Assembly (NCBI GenBank): GCA_002371615.1
Contig: DFGA01000055.1
Span: forward strand, 1 to 51,306
DNA from: Lachnospiraceae bacterium UBA3762
GTDB lineage: Bacteria > Bacillota > Clostridia > Lachnospirales > Lachnospiraceae
Direction of reading: 5' to 3'
Length of the DNA: 51,306 nucleotides
Positions 17,982 through 26,267 of the stretch are shown piece by piece. The translations under genes were made by a program, and so were the position numbers. The notes beneath the pieces were generated by a model that had not been told where the DNA came from, ran no database searches, and saw only the letters and a program-made list of their open reading frames with translations. Positions within the stretch are counted from its first letter, which is position 1. Each line of letters opens with the position of its first letter.

Positions 17982-18653
17982 TTACCCCATGTAATCTCCG
18001 TTGTAAGTTACAAGAACCGCATTTTTAATACCGTCGGTGTCGGCAAGGATATTGATAAAATCGGTATTGTCATCCTTGAGCCTTACTTCAAGATTAAGCT
18101 CGATCTCTCCCTTCTGAGCCGACTTGCTTTTGACGGTGCATTTCTTTGTGCGCTGTTTTAAGAAATCCACAGCTCTTTCTTCGCTTGCACTCCCGTCACA
18201 TCTGATCACAACTATGTAAGGATTGCTCGTGTCTTTCTTGTTGGCAAATACAAGCAGAATAATCCCGATAAAGACACTTCCGAATACTGCAAGCGGAATC
18301 ATACCGGCTGCCAGAACTATTCCGGCTGCAATCGCCCAGAACAAAAAGGCGATGTCCATCGGCTCTTTGATGGCGGTTCGGAACCTTACGATGGAAAGAG
18401 CACCGACCATACCAAGGGAGAGGACAACGTTACTTGTTACCGCAAGGATCACGAGGTTGGTTATCATCGTCAGCGCCACAAGAGTCACTCCGAAACTTGA
18501 TGAGTACATTACTCCGGCGTATGTTTTCTTGTAAATGAAAAATATGAACAGCCCGAGTGCGAAAGCCAGTGTAAGAGACAGCACAATGTCCAGACCGCTC
18601 ACCGCTGTTACGTTTTCAAGATAGCTTGATTTAAAAATATCACTGAATGTCAT
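17982..18653 (-). CDS. DUF4956 membrane protein
   Basis: This 223-residue protein has four hydrophobic segments (about 20-40, 49-71, 76-92 and 108-140) and a soluble C-terminal domain of about 80 residues. The motif LGMVGALSIVRFRTAIKEP between the membrane segments is the hallmark of DUF4956 proteins. The family is regularly found beside VTC-type polyphosphate polymerases, as here, and is thought to be a membrane partner. The gene is 60 bases after the VTC gene and three bases before the beta-helix gene. Confidence 0.92.
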   Translation of the reverse strand: MTFSDIFKSSYLENVTAVSGLDIVLSLTLAFALGLFIFFIYKKTYAGVMYSSSFGVTLVALTMITNLVILAVTSNVVLSLGMVGALSIVRFRTAIKEPMDIAFLFWAIAAGIVLAAGMIPLAVFGSVFIGIILLVFANKKDTSNPYIVVIRCDGSASEERAVDFLKQRTKKCTVKSKSAQKGEIELNLEVRLKDDNTDFINILADTDGIKNAVLVTYNGDYMG

Positions 18654-18713
18654 TTTGTTTACCCGGCAAACAGGTTTGCCATTCCTTTCTTAATCATTTG
18701 TCATTTGTAGTTT

Positions 18714-19409
18714 TTATCCGTATATCCTGCATTGCGCGTATTTGGAAAATGCAGTCACATGCCGCCCGCGTACGTTCACGCAGTCCCTTATTATCGAGGG
18801 GAGAAAATCATCCCATTTCACTTCAAGAATGATAGTTTTGTCTCTTCCGGCTTCTATCGTTATGCAGTCGGGATTTAGAAAATCAAGCCCGGACAGGCCT
18901 GTTCGTATGTCCGAGTCAAAGGTCACCCTGACATTTCCCGGAGCGTATATATAAGGCTCCCGTTCGTAATCCACGATAGTTTTCGGACGAAGCTGCTGAT
19001 AGATCATTTTGCAGTAAAGTTCCTGAACAAGGGGATTTTCATCATCGCGCATAAATTCGATATCACCGGAGATGATCTTTTCGACCTGATCTGCTGAAAG
19101 TCTTGCGGAATATTTGGTCCCGAGTCCATTGAGCCGGCTTTTCTTTTCAAGTTTGATGATAGAAGTATCACCGTTGTAATATCTGATCCTGAACTTTTCG
19201 CGACCGTTAACACCGTCGATTTTCTCCCGAAGGGCTTTATCATTAAGATTATCGAAGTAAAGGCTTCTGATATGGTATTTTCCGTCCTTCGCATGAGGAT
19301 CGGCAGTGGCAACGGCACGGAGTCGCTGCCTTATCGTAAGCAGATCCGAATAATTGATCTCATGTTTCCACTCATGTCTGTATCGCTTGTCTATTTTGCT
19401 CACCTCCAA
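18714..19409 (-). CDS. VTC-domain polyphosphate polymerase
   Basis: The 231-residue protein is a triphosphate-tunnel enzyme of the VTC family. These make polyphosphate from nucleoside triphosphates in eukaryotes; a similar role is presumed here. The basic tunnel residues are visible in RYRHEWKHEIN, YHIRSLYFDN, KFRIRYYN and LEKKSR, and the acidic ones in TIEAGRDKTIILEVKWDD. The start is uncertain. GGAGG (19403-19407) lies eight bases before an ATA codon at 19394, while the usable TTG at 19409 and GTG at 19403 overlap that site. I give the longest frame. It is the first gene of the VTC-DUF4956-beta-helix operon. Confidence 0.88.
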   Translation of the reverse strand: MEVSKIDKRYRHEWKHEINYSDLLTIRQRLRAVATADPHAKDGKYHIRSLYFDNLNDKALREKIDGVNGREKFRIRYYNGDTSIIKLEKKSRLNGLGTKYSARLSADQVEKIISGDIEFMRDDENPLVQELYCKMIYQQLRPKTIVDYEREPYIYAPGNVRVTFDSDIRTGLSGLDFLNPDCITIEAGRDKTIILEVKWDDFLPSIIRDCVNVRGRHVTAFSKYAQCRIYG

Positions 19410-19449
19410 ACACCGGTCATTGAAATGATTTGATTCGTTGTAATGCTAT

Positions 19450-19477
19450 ATTATAAATGTGAAAAAAATGAAAACAA
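19450..19477 (-). promoter_or_regulatory. promoter of the VTC operon
   Basis: On the minus strand TTGTTT (19477-19472) and a perfect TATAAT (19455-19450) are 16 bases apart in an AT-rich stretch. The leader would be about 35-45 bases. Confidence 0.5.
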
Positions 19478-19496
19478 AATGTGATAAATCTGTAAT

Positions 19497-20165
19497 TTAA
19501 AGTGTGACTGTCTCCGGATCGGGAGCAAATGTCCTGTAGGATGTACATACGGTAAGAGCGTAGTCTTGCAGTTTATATTCGATAAGGTACAGCTCGCCCG
19601 GGTCATATCCGGCGCAGGCAGCCGATGCCGGGGCTGCGGCAATATTCAGGGTGATGCTTATAGGCTCCATTTGAATCCCTAATCCGCTGTGTTTCATGAA
19701 AGCTTCTTTCATCGACCACATTCTGGTATATACCATATCCATGCCGGCATCTTCCGAGCCGGACTCTTTGGCAAGACGCTGTTCGGCAGTGTTGTATACA
19801 TAGTTTATAAGGCTGTTGTCAAAGTGGCGCAATTTCTGGATATCAACACCTACTTCCCTGTCTGAAACAGCCAGTGCGACCTTTTCTCCGGAATGGGAAA
19901 TATTAAAAAAGATGTTTTCGTGATCTGCTATATAAGGCTTGCCGTGACTGCTAAAGGCAACTTCATATTCGGTGATACCGCAGTTGTTAAGAGCTCTTTC
20001 AAGTAGAATACCGGCACAAAGGGATAGTTTTTTACTGCGTTCCGGTTTAACACGGTCTATCTTTTCCCTTCTGTATTCGGGCATTTTACGATACCATTCG
20101 TCATATACGGCTGCCGGCGACAGGCAGGCAATATCCATCAAATAAATACGGTTATTAATCGTCAT
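19497..20165 (-). CDS. 4'-phosphopantetheinyl transferase (Sfp type)
   Basis: This 222-residue enzyme should transfer phosphopantetheine from CoA to a carrier protein. It shows the family motifs FNISHSGEKVALAVSD, then VGVDIQKLR and the signature WSMKEAFMKHSGLG, which holds the catalytic Asp, Glu and Lys residues. I start it at the ATG 20165, which has GGAGG upstream; a longer frame has no site. Sfp-type enzymes often serve secondary-metabolite synthases, but no such synthase is in the window. It is divergent from the partner-switching operon. Confidence 0.9.
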   Translation of the reverse strand: MTINNRIYLMDIACLSPAAVYDEWYRKMPEYRREKIDRVKPERSKKLSLCAGILLERALNNCGITEYEVAFSSHGKPYIADHENIFFNISHSGEKVALAVSDREVGVDIQKLRHFDNSLINYVYNTAEQRLAKESGSEDAGMDMVYTRMWSMKEAFMKHSGLGIQMEPISITLNIAAAPASAACAGYDPGELYLIEYKLQDYALTVCTSYRTFAPDPETVTL

Positions 20166-20208
20166 AACCTTTACATCCTCCGGTACAACCATAATATCAT
20201 ATTTATCT

Positions 20209-20237
20209 TGACTTATACATTGACTGTCGAATAAAAT
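20209..20237 (+). promoter_or_regulatory. promoter of the partner-switching operon
   Basis: TTGACT (20209-20214) and TAAAAT (20232-20237) are spaced by 17 bases. The start would be near 20244, about 48 bases before the rsbV-type ATG. It looks like a housekeeping promoter, not an alternative-sigma one. Confidence 0.6.
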
Positions 20238-20291
20238 GATATAGAGAAAGGTTGCTGAATGTAACCTGTAACAGTGCATGGAGGTTGTCGT

Positions 20292-20591
20292 ATGAATATT
20301 AAAAAGGAACAAAACGGAAAAGAATTAAATATCGCCGTTGAAGGGAGGCTTGACACCATTACGGCGCCTGAGCTCGATGCGGAACTTACTTCTTCACTTG
20401 ACGGTATCGAGAAGCTTATTTTTGATTTCGGAGATCTTGAGTACATTTCATCAGCAGGACTTCGCGTGCTTTTGTCGGCTCAGAAAGTCATGACCAAACA
20501 GGGCGGCATGGTGATCAGAAATGTTAAGCCGGAGATCATGGAGATATTTGAAGTGACAGGTTTTGTCGATATTCTTGATATCGAAAGCTAA
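20292..20591 (+). CDS. STAS-domain anti-sigma-factor antagonist (RsbV type)
   Basis: This 99-residue single STAS domain is the length of RsbV or SpoIIAA. The phosphorylation motif is seen as EYISSAGLRVL, so Ser53 or Ser54 is the expected target of the kinase. Unphosphorylated antagonist binds the RsbW-type kinase and frees its partner. GGAGG stands eight bases before the chosen ATG. It is the first gene of an operon that ends with the SpoIIE-type phosphatase (26268) and the kinase (27958), so all three partners are present, although five other genes separate them. No sigma factor is encoded in the operon, so the released target is unknown. Confidence 0.93.
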   Translation: MNIKKEQNGKELNIAVEGRLDTITAPELDAELTSSLDGIEKLIFDFGDLEYISSAGLRVLLSAQKVMTKQGGMVIRNVKPEIMEIFEVTGFVDILDIES

Positions 20592-20625
20592 GATCGCTAT
20601 TCTATATGGATTAATGGTATTTATC

Positions 20626-20659
20626 AAAAGCGGGACTGTCAAAAGGCATTCTCGCTTTT
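20626..20659 (+). terminator. hairpin between rsbV-type gene and the aminomutase gene
   Basis: AAAAGCGGGA (20626-20635) pairs with TCTCGCTTTT (20650-20659), with one G-T pair and a 14-base loop. The 3' arm ends in four T residues, enough for partial termination. This would make the antagonist more abundant than the downstream enzymes. No second promoter is evident before the next gene. Confidence 0.45.
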
Positions 20660-20702
20660 GAAGTGTTGTGTGGCTGTTTGCGGCCGGAAAGGGTACTATC
20701 GG

Positions 20703-21746
20703 ATGATCAATTCGGCAGATGAACTGTTTGACAGGCTTACCGGGAAGGGTGTTGTTATATCGGATGCTGAAAAGGATGCGATCAGGAAGAGTTCCGAGAC
20801 TTACAAGATGTCTGTATCGGATTACTATTTTGATCTTATTGACTGGAGTGACATTAACTGTCCGATACGTAAACAGTGTATCCCATCGGGAGATGAACTG
20901 GTAAATCCCGACAACTATGCCCCGGATCCTCTTAATGAGAAAAAGTATGAACATGTTCCTTTTCTCGTCCACAAATACAGATCACGTGCGGCCTTTATGT
21001 GTTCTAATTCATGCTTCATGACTTGCAGGCATTGTACCAGAAAGAACACGGTGATGAACAGTGAAGTATGTACGAGGGAGGCAGTTCCTGCAGCACTTTC
21101 CTATGTCAGGGAGCATACGGAGATAAATGATATTCTAATAACCGGAGGCGATCCTTTTGTACTTCCGCTGGAATTGCTCGAAGAGTACATAAAAGGTTTC
21201 AGATCGGTGCCTTCGGTCAACACGATAAGGATAGGGACAAGGGCGATAGTAACCGATCCGGAAAAGGTAACGGATGAGTTGTGCGATATGCTGGCTAAAT
21301 ATCATCCGATCTGGGTATTTACACAGTTCAACCATCCGAAGGAAGTTACGTCCGAAGCAAAATCTGCCTGCGATAGATTACTTGCAAGAGGAATACCTCT
21401 CGGTAATCAAAGCGTTCTGCTGAATGGGATCAACAATGATGTTGATATTCTTGAGGAACTGTATACAAAACTTATCGGTATACGAGTGCGGCCGTATTAT
21501 CTGTATCTTTGCGATCACGTGGCCGGAACTGCGCATTTTGCGACAGACTACACAGAAGGAGTTGAGCTTGTTGAAGAACTCAGGTACAGACTACCTGGAT
21601 ATGCACTTCCGAGATTCATCATTGATGCGGATGGTGAAAACGGCGGAAAAGTATCGATAGAAAAAAATCATGTTCTGAAGGAAACAGAAGATTATCTGCT
21701 TCTGCCGGGCTCGTTGGAAGAGACAGTCACAAAGTTTGTCAGGTAA
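20703..21746 (+). CDS. KamA-family radical SAM aminomutase
   Basis: This 347-residue protein belongs to the lysine 2,3-aminomutase family. The cluster motif is CFMTCRHC (CxxxCxxC), followed by GGDPF, GTRAIVTDP, FTQFNHPKEVT, GNQSVLLNGIN and YYLYLCDHVAGTAHF. Two aspartates that bind the side-chain amino group of lysine in the clostridial enzyme appear kept (CDHVAG and IDADGENGGK), by eye, which favours lysine over glutamate. The protein lacks the long C-terminal extension of full-size KamA (about 416 residues). The start at 20703 fits GAAAGGG nine bases upstream. Product would be a beta-amino acid; the next gene is an ATP-grasp ligase. Confidence 0.88.
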   Translation: MINSADELFDRLTGKGVVISDAEKDAIRKSSETYKMSVSDYYFDLIDWSDINCPIRKQCIPSGDELVNPDNYAPDPLNEKKYEHVPFLVHKYRSRAAFMCSNSCFMTCRHCTRKNTVMNSEVCTREAVPAALSYVREHTEINDILITGGDPFVLPLELLEEYIKGFRSVPSVNTIRIGTRAIVTDPEKVTDELCDMLAKYHPIWVFTQFNHPKEVTSEAKSACDRLLARGIPLGNQSVLLNGINNDVDILEELYTKLIGIRVRPYYLYLCDHVAGTAHFATDYTEGVELVEELRYRLPGYALPRFIIDADGENGGKVSIEKNHVLKETEDYLLLPGSLEETVTKFVR

Positions 21747-21779
21747 GGATATTAATATAAGGATAAGGTAAAAAGAAAA

Positions 21780-22784
21780 ATGAAGGTCGGGTTGACGTTT
21801 GATCAGGCATCGGATTACGGAATTGAAGAGGGCAGTATGGTTTTTGCTGATTTCTGCTACCCGGGTGAAGTAGAGTGGATGGCGGGAGCAATAAAACGTA
21901 TAGGATTTACCCCGGTCCTGATAGGTAATATGTACAGACTGAATGAGATGATCAAGTCGGATACTCTTGACTGTGATATCATACTTGTCTGCGATGAGGG
22001 GATAATGTCCAGAAACCGTGAGGCTATCGTACCTGCAATTTGCGAATTGAATAAGATCCCGTATATAGGCAGCGATGCTTACTGCATGGGATTGTCGCAA
22101 AACAAATACCACTCGAAACTGGTTGCTGAGTCACTCGGAATAAGATGTCCGAAAGGGATATACGTTGAATTCGATCCCAATGAGGCAATAAACTGCGACA
22201 GCATAAAGTATGAACTGGGGATACGCAACCTTAATTATCCGCTCATAGTAAAACCGAACGAAGAGGGCTACAGTATGGGTGTCTTCATAGTCCGGTCCGA
22301 TAAAGAGCTTGCCGAAGCTATCCGGTATAACTTTGAAAACTATAAAGAGCCGGTCCTTGTTGAGGAGTTCATATCCGGAAGGGAGCTTTTCATCCCGGTG
22401 ATCGGTAACGGAAAAGACGCGTATACCCTTCCTGTAGGAGCTGTAATGGCAGAAGGCGGAGCGGATATTGAACTGTTTTCGCTTGAGGAAAAGCATAGGG
22501 ATGTTTTTCACTATGAGATAGCGACCCTTTCGGATGAAGTCAAACGGAAAATATCGGACAGTGCGCTAAAACTGTACCGGCATATGCTCTGCTGTGACTT
22601 CGGCCGCCTTGATTTTCGCCTTGATAAGGATGGTGAGCCGGTTCTCATTGAGATCAATCCGAGACCCGGTCTTATGAGTGGTGGCCCGTTTGAACTCTGT
22701 GCAAGGGAAATAGGCAGGACATATGATGAAGTGTTAAAGGAGATAATCCTAAACGGTGCCGCAAGGTACGGGATAAAAGAGTAA
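21780..22784 (+). CDS. ATP-grasp ligase related to D-Ala-D-Ala ligase
   Basis: This 334-residue ATP-grasp enzyme has the D-Ala-D-Ala ligase layout: an N-terminal Rossmann-like part, the ATP-binding YPLIVKPNEEGYSMGVF, the LVEEFISGRELFIPV strand and the magnesium site DFRLDKDGEPVLIEINPRPG. A glycine-rich loop PRPGLMSGGPF follows. Housekeeping Ddl usually begins with VLFGG and reads EVNTMPGFT; neither is present, so this is probably a different amino-acid ligase. It is 33 bases after the aminomutase gene and 6 before the MFS gene. Joining a beta-amino acid to another amino acid is a natural hypothesis. Confidence 0.85.
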   Translation: MKVGLTFDQASDYGIEEGSMVFADFCYPGEVEWMAGAIKRIGFTPVLIGNMYRLNEMIKSDTLDCDIILVCDEGIMSRNREAIVPAICELNKIPYIGSDAYCMGLSQNKYHSKLVAESLGIRCPKGIYVEFDPNEAINCDSIKYELGIRNLNYPLIVKPNEEGYSMGVFIVRSDKELAEAIRYNFENYKEPVLVEEFISGRELFIPVIGNGKDAYTLPVGAVMAEGGADIELFSLEEKHRDVFHYEIATLSDEVKRKISDSALKLYRHMLCCDFGRLDFRLDKDGEPVLIEINPRPGLMSGGPFELCAREIGRTYDEVLKEIILNGAARYGIKE

Positions 22785-22790
22785 AGTAAG

Positions 22791-25082
22791 ATGAGCAGGA
22801 AGAGAAGTGTTCTTTTTCAGGTTATCATAATAGTATTTATATTTGCGGTCATTTATCTGGCATCGATACTTAATTCATTTGCATTCCGGTCAAATACAGT
22901 GGAAGCCTGGACGGAAAACACCGCTGCTGTGCTTGAGATGGTAATGGAGAGAAGTGAGTACGGACTCAAGTATGGGCGGGAGCTTAAGAACTATTATGAT
23001 ATAGATACGGTATTTGATGATATATCCCAATACTGTGAGACGGATAAAGCATTTATAACAGATATCAACGGAGATAGACTCTACGGGGAAGAGCCTCCCG
23101 GGGATATAACGGAACGTATCGCGAACCTTGTCCGGTCGGGCGACAATACGATCATTTACGAATCGGACAAAGACCAATACATACTACACGCCATATCGGG
23201 AAAAGAAGATACAGAGGGCTATGTGGGAATCCATTATCCGACAGACCGAACTGCCGGTATTTCAGCCCCTTACGAGCGCAGAATACTTGTCAGCGCTCTT
23301 GTTGCTTCTGTTGCCGGTGCTCTTGTGTTTGAACTGCTGTTTCACTTTATAAAGCATCTGTATGACCGGAAAAAACTCCGGATCATAGTCGTAGCGACTC
23401 TTATCGCAGCAAGTGTCGGAATGATCATTTCTACTTATTTGGTTCAAAAAAGCGGCTATACATATCTTGCGGAAGATGTCAGTGCGCGTGTTCTTGAACA
23501 GAACATGGCAAACATCAATAACCTGATCAAAAGCGGGATAAGGTACAGTGATATTGATGATGCTGCCGGATACTACAAAAGAATATCAGAAAAAAGCGAG
23601 CAGATTGATTCTCTGCGGCTCTCACGCGTGCCTGATGATTCGGGAGCGTGTATCAAGCTTGAGACGGATGATTCAGGTGAAGAGTATTATCTTATCTCTA
23701 CGGTTTCACGAGAATATATACGGGACAAGGTCAATTCCGCGCTTCTCAATGTTGTGGTAACGATAGTTACCGCATTGATGCTTTCAGCGGAGGTGATAGG
23801 CTTTCTTGTTGATATATTGACCGGCGAAGCCAAAAACAGAAGGACACTGGTTGATAATTCCGCTCACAGGACTATTGAGTCCATCGGCGTGGTCAGGGGA
23901 ATCTCATTTTTCTTTGCCAGTTTCCGCTTTATGGCGGTGGCATTTATGTCTATTGTCCTGGCGGAAATCTATGAACCCGTTACCTTATTCGGATACGCTC
24001 TTCCCAAAGAGATATTGATGTCGCTTCCGATGTCTGCACAGGTTTTTATCTCTATGATCACATCATACATTTCGGGATCTGTTGTTAATAAACGTGGGTG
24101 GAAAAGCGTAACGATAGCCGGTATTGCGGTTATGATAGCCGGAACGGCAGCATCCGCATTTGCAACAAAACCCGTTCCTTTTATAATTGCACAGATGATT
24201 ATGGGTATAGGACTCGGTTTTGCCAAAATGGGGATCGATATATACTCGATAGTCGTATCATCCGAGGCTGATATGACCCAATATACGGCAGGAGCGAACG
24301 CGGCGATAATTGTAGGCTATTCGTGTGCCGCGTCTATAGGAGCGCTTATCGCTTCTACTTTCGGATATTCCGGAGCATATATAGTAATGGGCCTGATCGG
24401 TATTTCGGTACTTGTAATTATGGTCCTGTTCGGAATGAATGTCGCACCGAGGAGCGAAGTAGCCGAAGAGGCAGCCAATGATGTTATCGAATGGACTCAT
24501 AAGGGGCCTGATATAAGATTTGGCATATATATTCTGTGCGTGATAGTACCGTATTATTTTATCATGATGTTTGTCGATTATTTTTTTCCGGTCTATTCAA
24601 ACAGCGTCGGAATTACGACGGACGTAATAGGACTCGTTATGATGATAAACGGTATCGGAACAGCATACCTTGGAGCGGTATTGTGTCCGAAACTATCTGC
24701 AAAATATTCGCCGGAACATTTGATGCCGGTACTTCTTGTGATACTGTCAGGAGTGATATTGATATTTGCATTTAAGAATATGGTATTATTTGCGATCCTG
24801 GTAGTATTTATGATAGGGACGGCGGATGGGATCATGCCGAGTGTACAGTTCGAATATGTGTATAAGCTTCCATTTTCCAAGAAAAAGGGGTTTTCAAATG
24901 CACTCGGTATAGAAGGGTTTTTCAGTAACCTGATAGGTGCCATAGCTCCTGTCATATTCGGTGTAGTTATGATATATGGAAGTGGCGGGCTTGCTGTAGT
25001 CAGTGTTGCAGTGCTTGCTCTGTCTGCTCTCTTCTGGCTTGTAAACAGCAAAAACCGTAATAAGGTCAGGGAACAGTTATGA
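22791..25082 (+). CDS. MFS transporter fused to N-terminal extracytoplasmic sensor regions
   Basis: This is a 763-residue membrane protein. Residues 8-28 form a first helix, 29-163 an extracytoplasmic region with a short Cache-like pattern (AFITDINGDRLYGEE), then come two helices (about 166-188 and 197-218), a second extracytoplasmic region (220-312) and a fourth helix (about 314-338). A charged cytoplasmic linker leads to a 12-helix major facilitator module (about 370-755). An MFS carrier with two ecto-domains in front is unusual. The start lies 6 bases after the ATP-grasp gene and the end overlaps the binding-protein gene by four bases. Export of the product of the two upstream enzymes, or sensing coupled to transport, is inferred. 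Confidence 0.85.
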   Translation: MSRKRSVLFQVIIIVFIFAVIYLASILNSFAFRSNTVEAWTENTAAVLEMVMERSEYGLKYGRELKNYYDIDTVFDDISQYCETDKAFITDINGDRLYGEEPPGDITERIANLVRSGDNTIIYESDKDQYILHAISGKEDTEGYVGIHYPTDRTAGISAPYERRILVSALVASVAGALVFELLFHFIKHLYDRKKLRIIVVATLIAASVGMIISTYLVQKSGYTYLAEDVSARVLEQNMANINNLIKSGIRYSDIDDAAGYYKRISEKSEQIDSLRLSRVPDDSGACIKLETDDSGEEYYLISTVSREYIRDKVNSALLNVVVTIVTALMLSAEVIGFLVDILTGEAKNRRTLVDNSAHRTIESIGVVRGISFFFASFRFMAVAFMSIVLAEIYEPVTLFGYALPKEILMSLPMSAQVFISMITSYISGSVVNKRGWKSVTIAGIAVMIAGTAASAFATKPVPFIIAQMIMGIGLGFAKMGIDIYSIVVSSEADMTQYTAGANAAIIVGYSCAASIGALIASTFGYSGAYIVMGLIGISVLVIMVLFGMNVAPRSEVAEEAANDVIEWTHKGPDIRFGIYILCVIVPYYFIMMFVDYFFPVYSNSVGITTDVIGLVMMINGIGTAYLGAVLCPKLSAKYSPEHLMPVLLVILSGVILIFAFKNMVLFAILVVFMIGTADGIMPSVQFEYVYKLPFSKKKGFSNALGIEGFFSNLIGAIAPVIFGVVMIYGSGGLAVVSVAVLALSALFWLVNSKNRNKVREQL

Positions 25083-26266
25083 CAAAATTCTATTCTAAAA
25101 GATCATTTTGGCTTACTATAATACCGGCGATCGCGGTAATGATTTTTACAGCGTTGTCGATGTGTTCTGATGCCGCTGCCATGATGGCGCCAAGGCCCGA
25201 TGCTGTCAAGGACAAGATCAGGATAGGGTACTGTCAGGATGGTGATTACTACGAGTTCGATTATGAAATATTTCAGATCGGAAAGGGGCTTGCCGAAAAT
25301 GGTATGCTATCTTCGGATAAACTGGATTCACTTCAGCAGGGAGATGGCGCTCCTACTGTATGGAGGGCATTATCTGACGCAAAAAGCAGCTGTCTTACAT
25401 TTGTTCCCGAAGCCTATTTTGATATCGCCTCGGATGATTTTATGAAATTGGATGATGAAGAGGTTCAAAATAAACTTGCCGACATGGTTGCGGAGTATGA
25501 TATCGATCTTATGATCACCATGGGAACGAGCGCCGGCTGTGCAGTCCGGGATGCGTGCCAGGTTCCTTATATGAATTTTATTGCAAGTGATCCGATCGAA
25601 TCGAAGATCACCGGGGGCGAGGAATACTCCGGAAACGACAGGGCATGGGCACATGTCAGCACGGGAGTCGAGCAAAGAGCCTTGACGGTTATGAAGGATA
25701 TATTCGGTGCAAGATCAGTCGGTATAGTATATAATGATACGGAAGAAGCATATATATACAGTGGGGCGGCAAGTGTTGATGAGTTTGCAAAAACAAACCG
25801 TATAAAAGTGATGAGGCAGTATGTCAGGGACTACGAGAACTACTCCCCTAAAGCATATGAAGCTTACAAACGGGAAATGATTGCGGCACACAGGAAGCTT
25901 GCGGACAGCGGCATCGATCTGTATATACTTACGACAACGGGACTTGAAGCGGATGATTTTTACGAGTGTCTTGAACCTTTTATGGACAAGGGCATTCCGG
26001 TGTTCTCGCTCAACAGTACGGAAGATGTGAGATTCGGAGCCCTCGCAGCGGTTGAGATGTTTGACTATGAAAACATAGGGAGATTTGCAGCGGCTAATCT
26101 TAATGATTTTTATAACGGAGTGAGTCTATCGGAAATCCCGCAGGTATATGATACAGCACCTTTTCTTGTTATAAACAGTGATACTTTGCATCAAACCGGC
26201 GTTAAACTATCGCTTGATGCACTGCTCTCGGCGAGCACGATATATCCGAAATATATGGGAGAATAG
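25079..26266 (+). CDS. orphan ABC-type substrate-binding protein
   Basis: This 395-residue exported protein has a signal sequence (residues 8-28). LSMC around Cys29 is a possible but imperfect lipobox. The mature part resembles the ABC_sub_bind family (TrpX/BtuF-like two-lobed periplasmic-type proteins), seen in DLMITMGTSAGCAVRDA, then VPYMNFIASDPIES, GARSVGIVYNDTEEA and GIPVFSLNSTEDV. No ABC permease or ATPase is nearby. It overlaps the MFS gene and is followed one base later by the Cache-SpoIIE phosphatase, so it may bind a ligand and present it to one of those sensor domains. Confidence 0.85.
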   Translation: MTKFYSKRSFWLTIIPAIAVMIFTALSMCSDAAAMMAPRPDAVKDKIRIGYCQDGDYYEFDYEIFQIGKGLAENGMLSSDKLDSLQQGDGAPTVWRALSDAKSSCLTFVPEAYFDIASDDFMKLDDEEVQNKLADMVAEYDIDLMITMGTSAGCAVRDACQVPYMNFIASDPIESKITGGEEYSGNDRAWAHVSTGVEQRALTVMKDIFGARSVGIVYNDTEEAYIYSGAASVDEFAKTNRIKVMRQYVRDYENYSPKAYEAYKREMIAAHRKLADSGIDLYILTTTGLEADDFYECLEPFMDKGIPVFSLNSTEDVRFGALAAVEMFDYENIGRFAAANLNDFYNGVSLSEIPQVYDTAPFLVINSDTLHQTGVKLSLDALLSASTIYPKYMGE

Positions 26267-26267
26267 A

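Noticed and set aside
21780..22784. Housekeeping D-Ala-D-Ala ligase
   Set aside because: The N-terminal and EVN motifs of Ddl are absent and the context is an enzyme-export operon.
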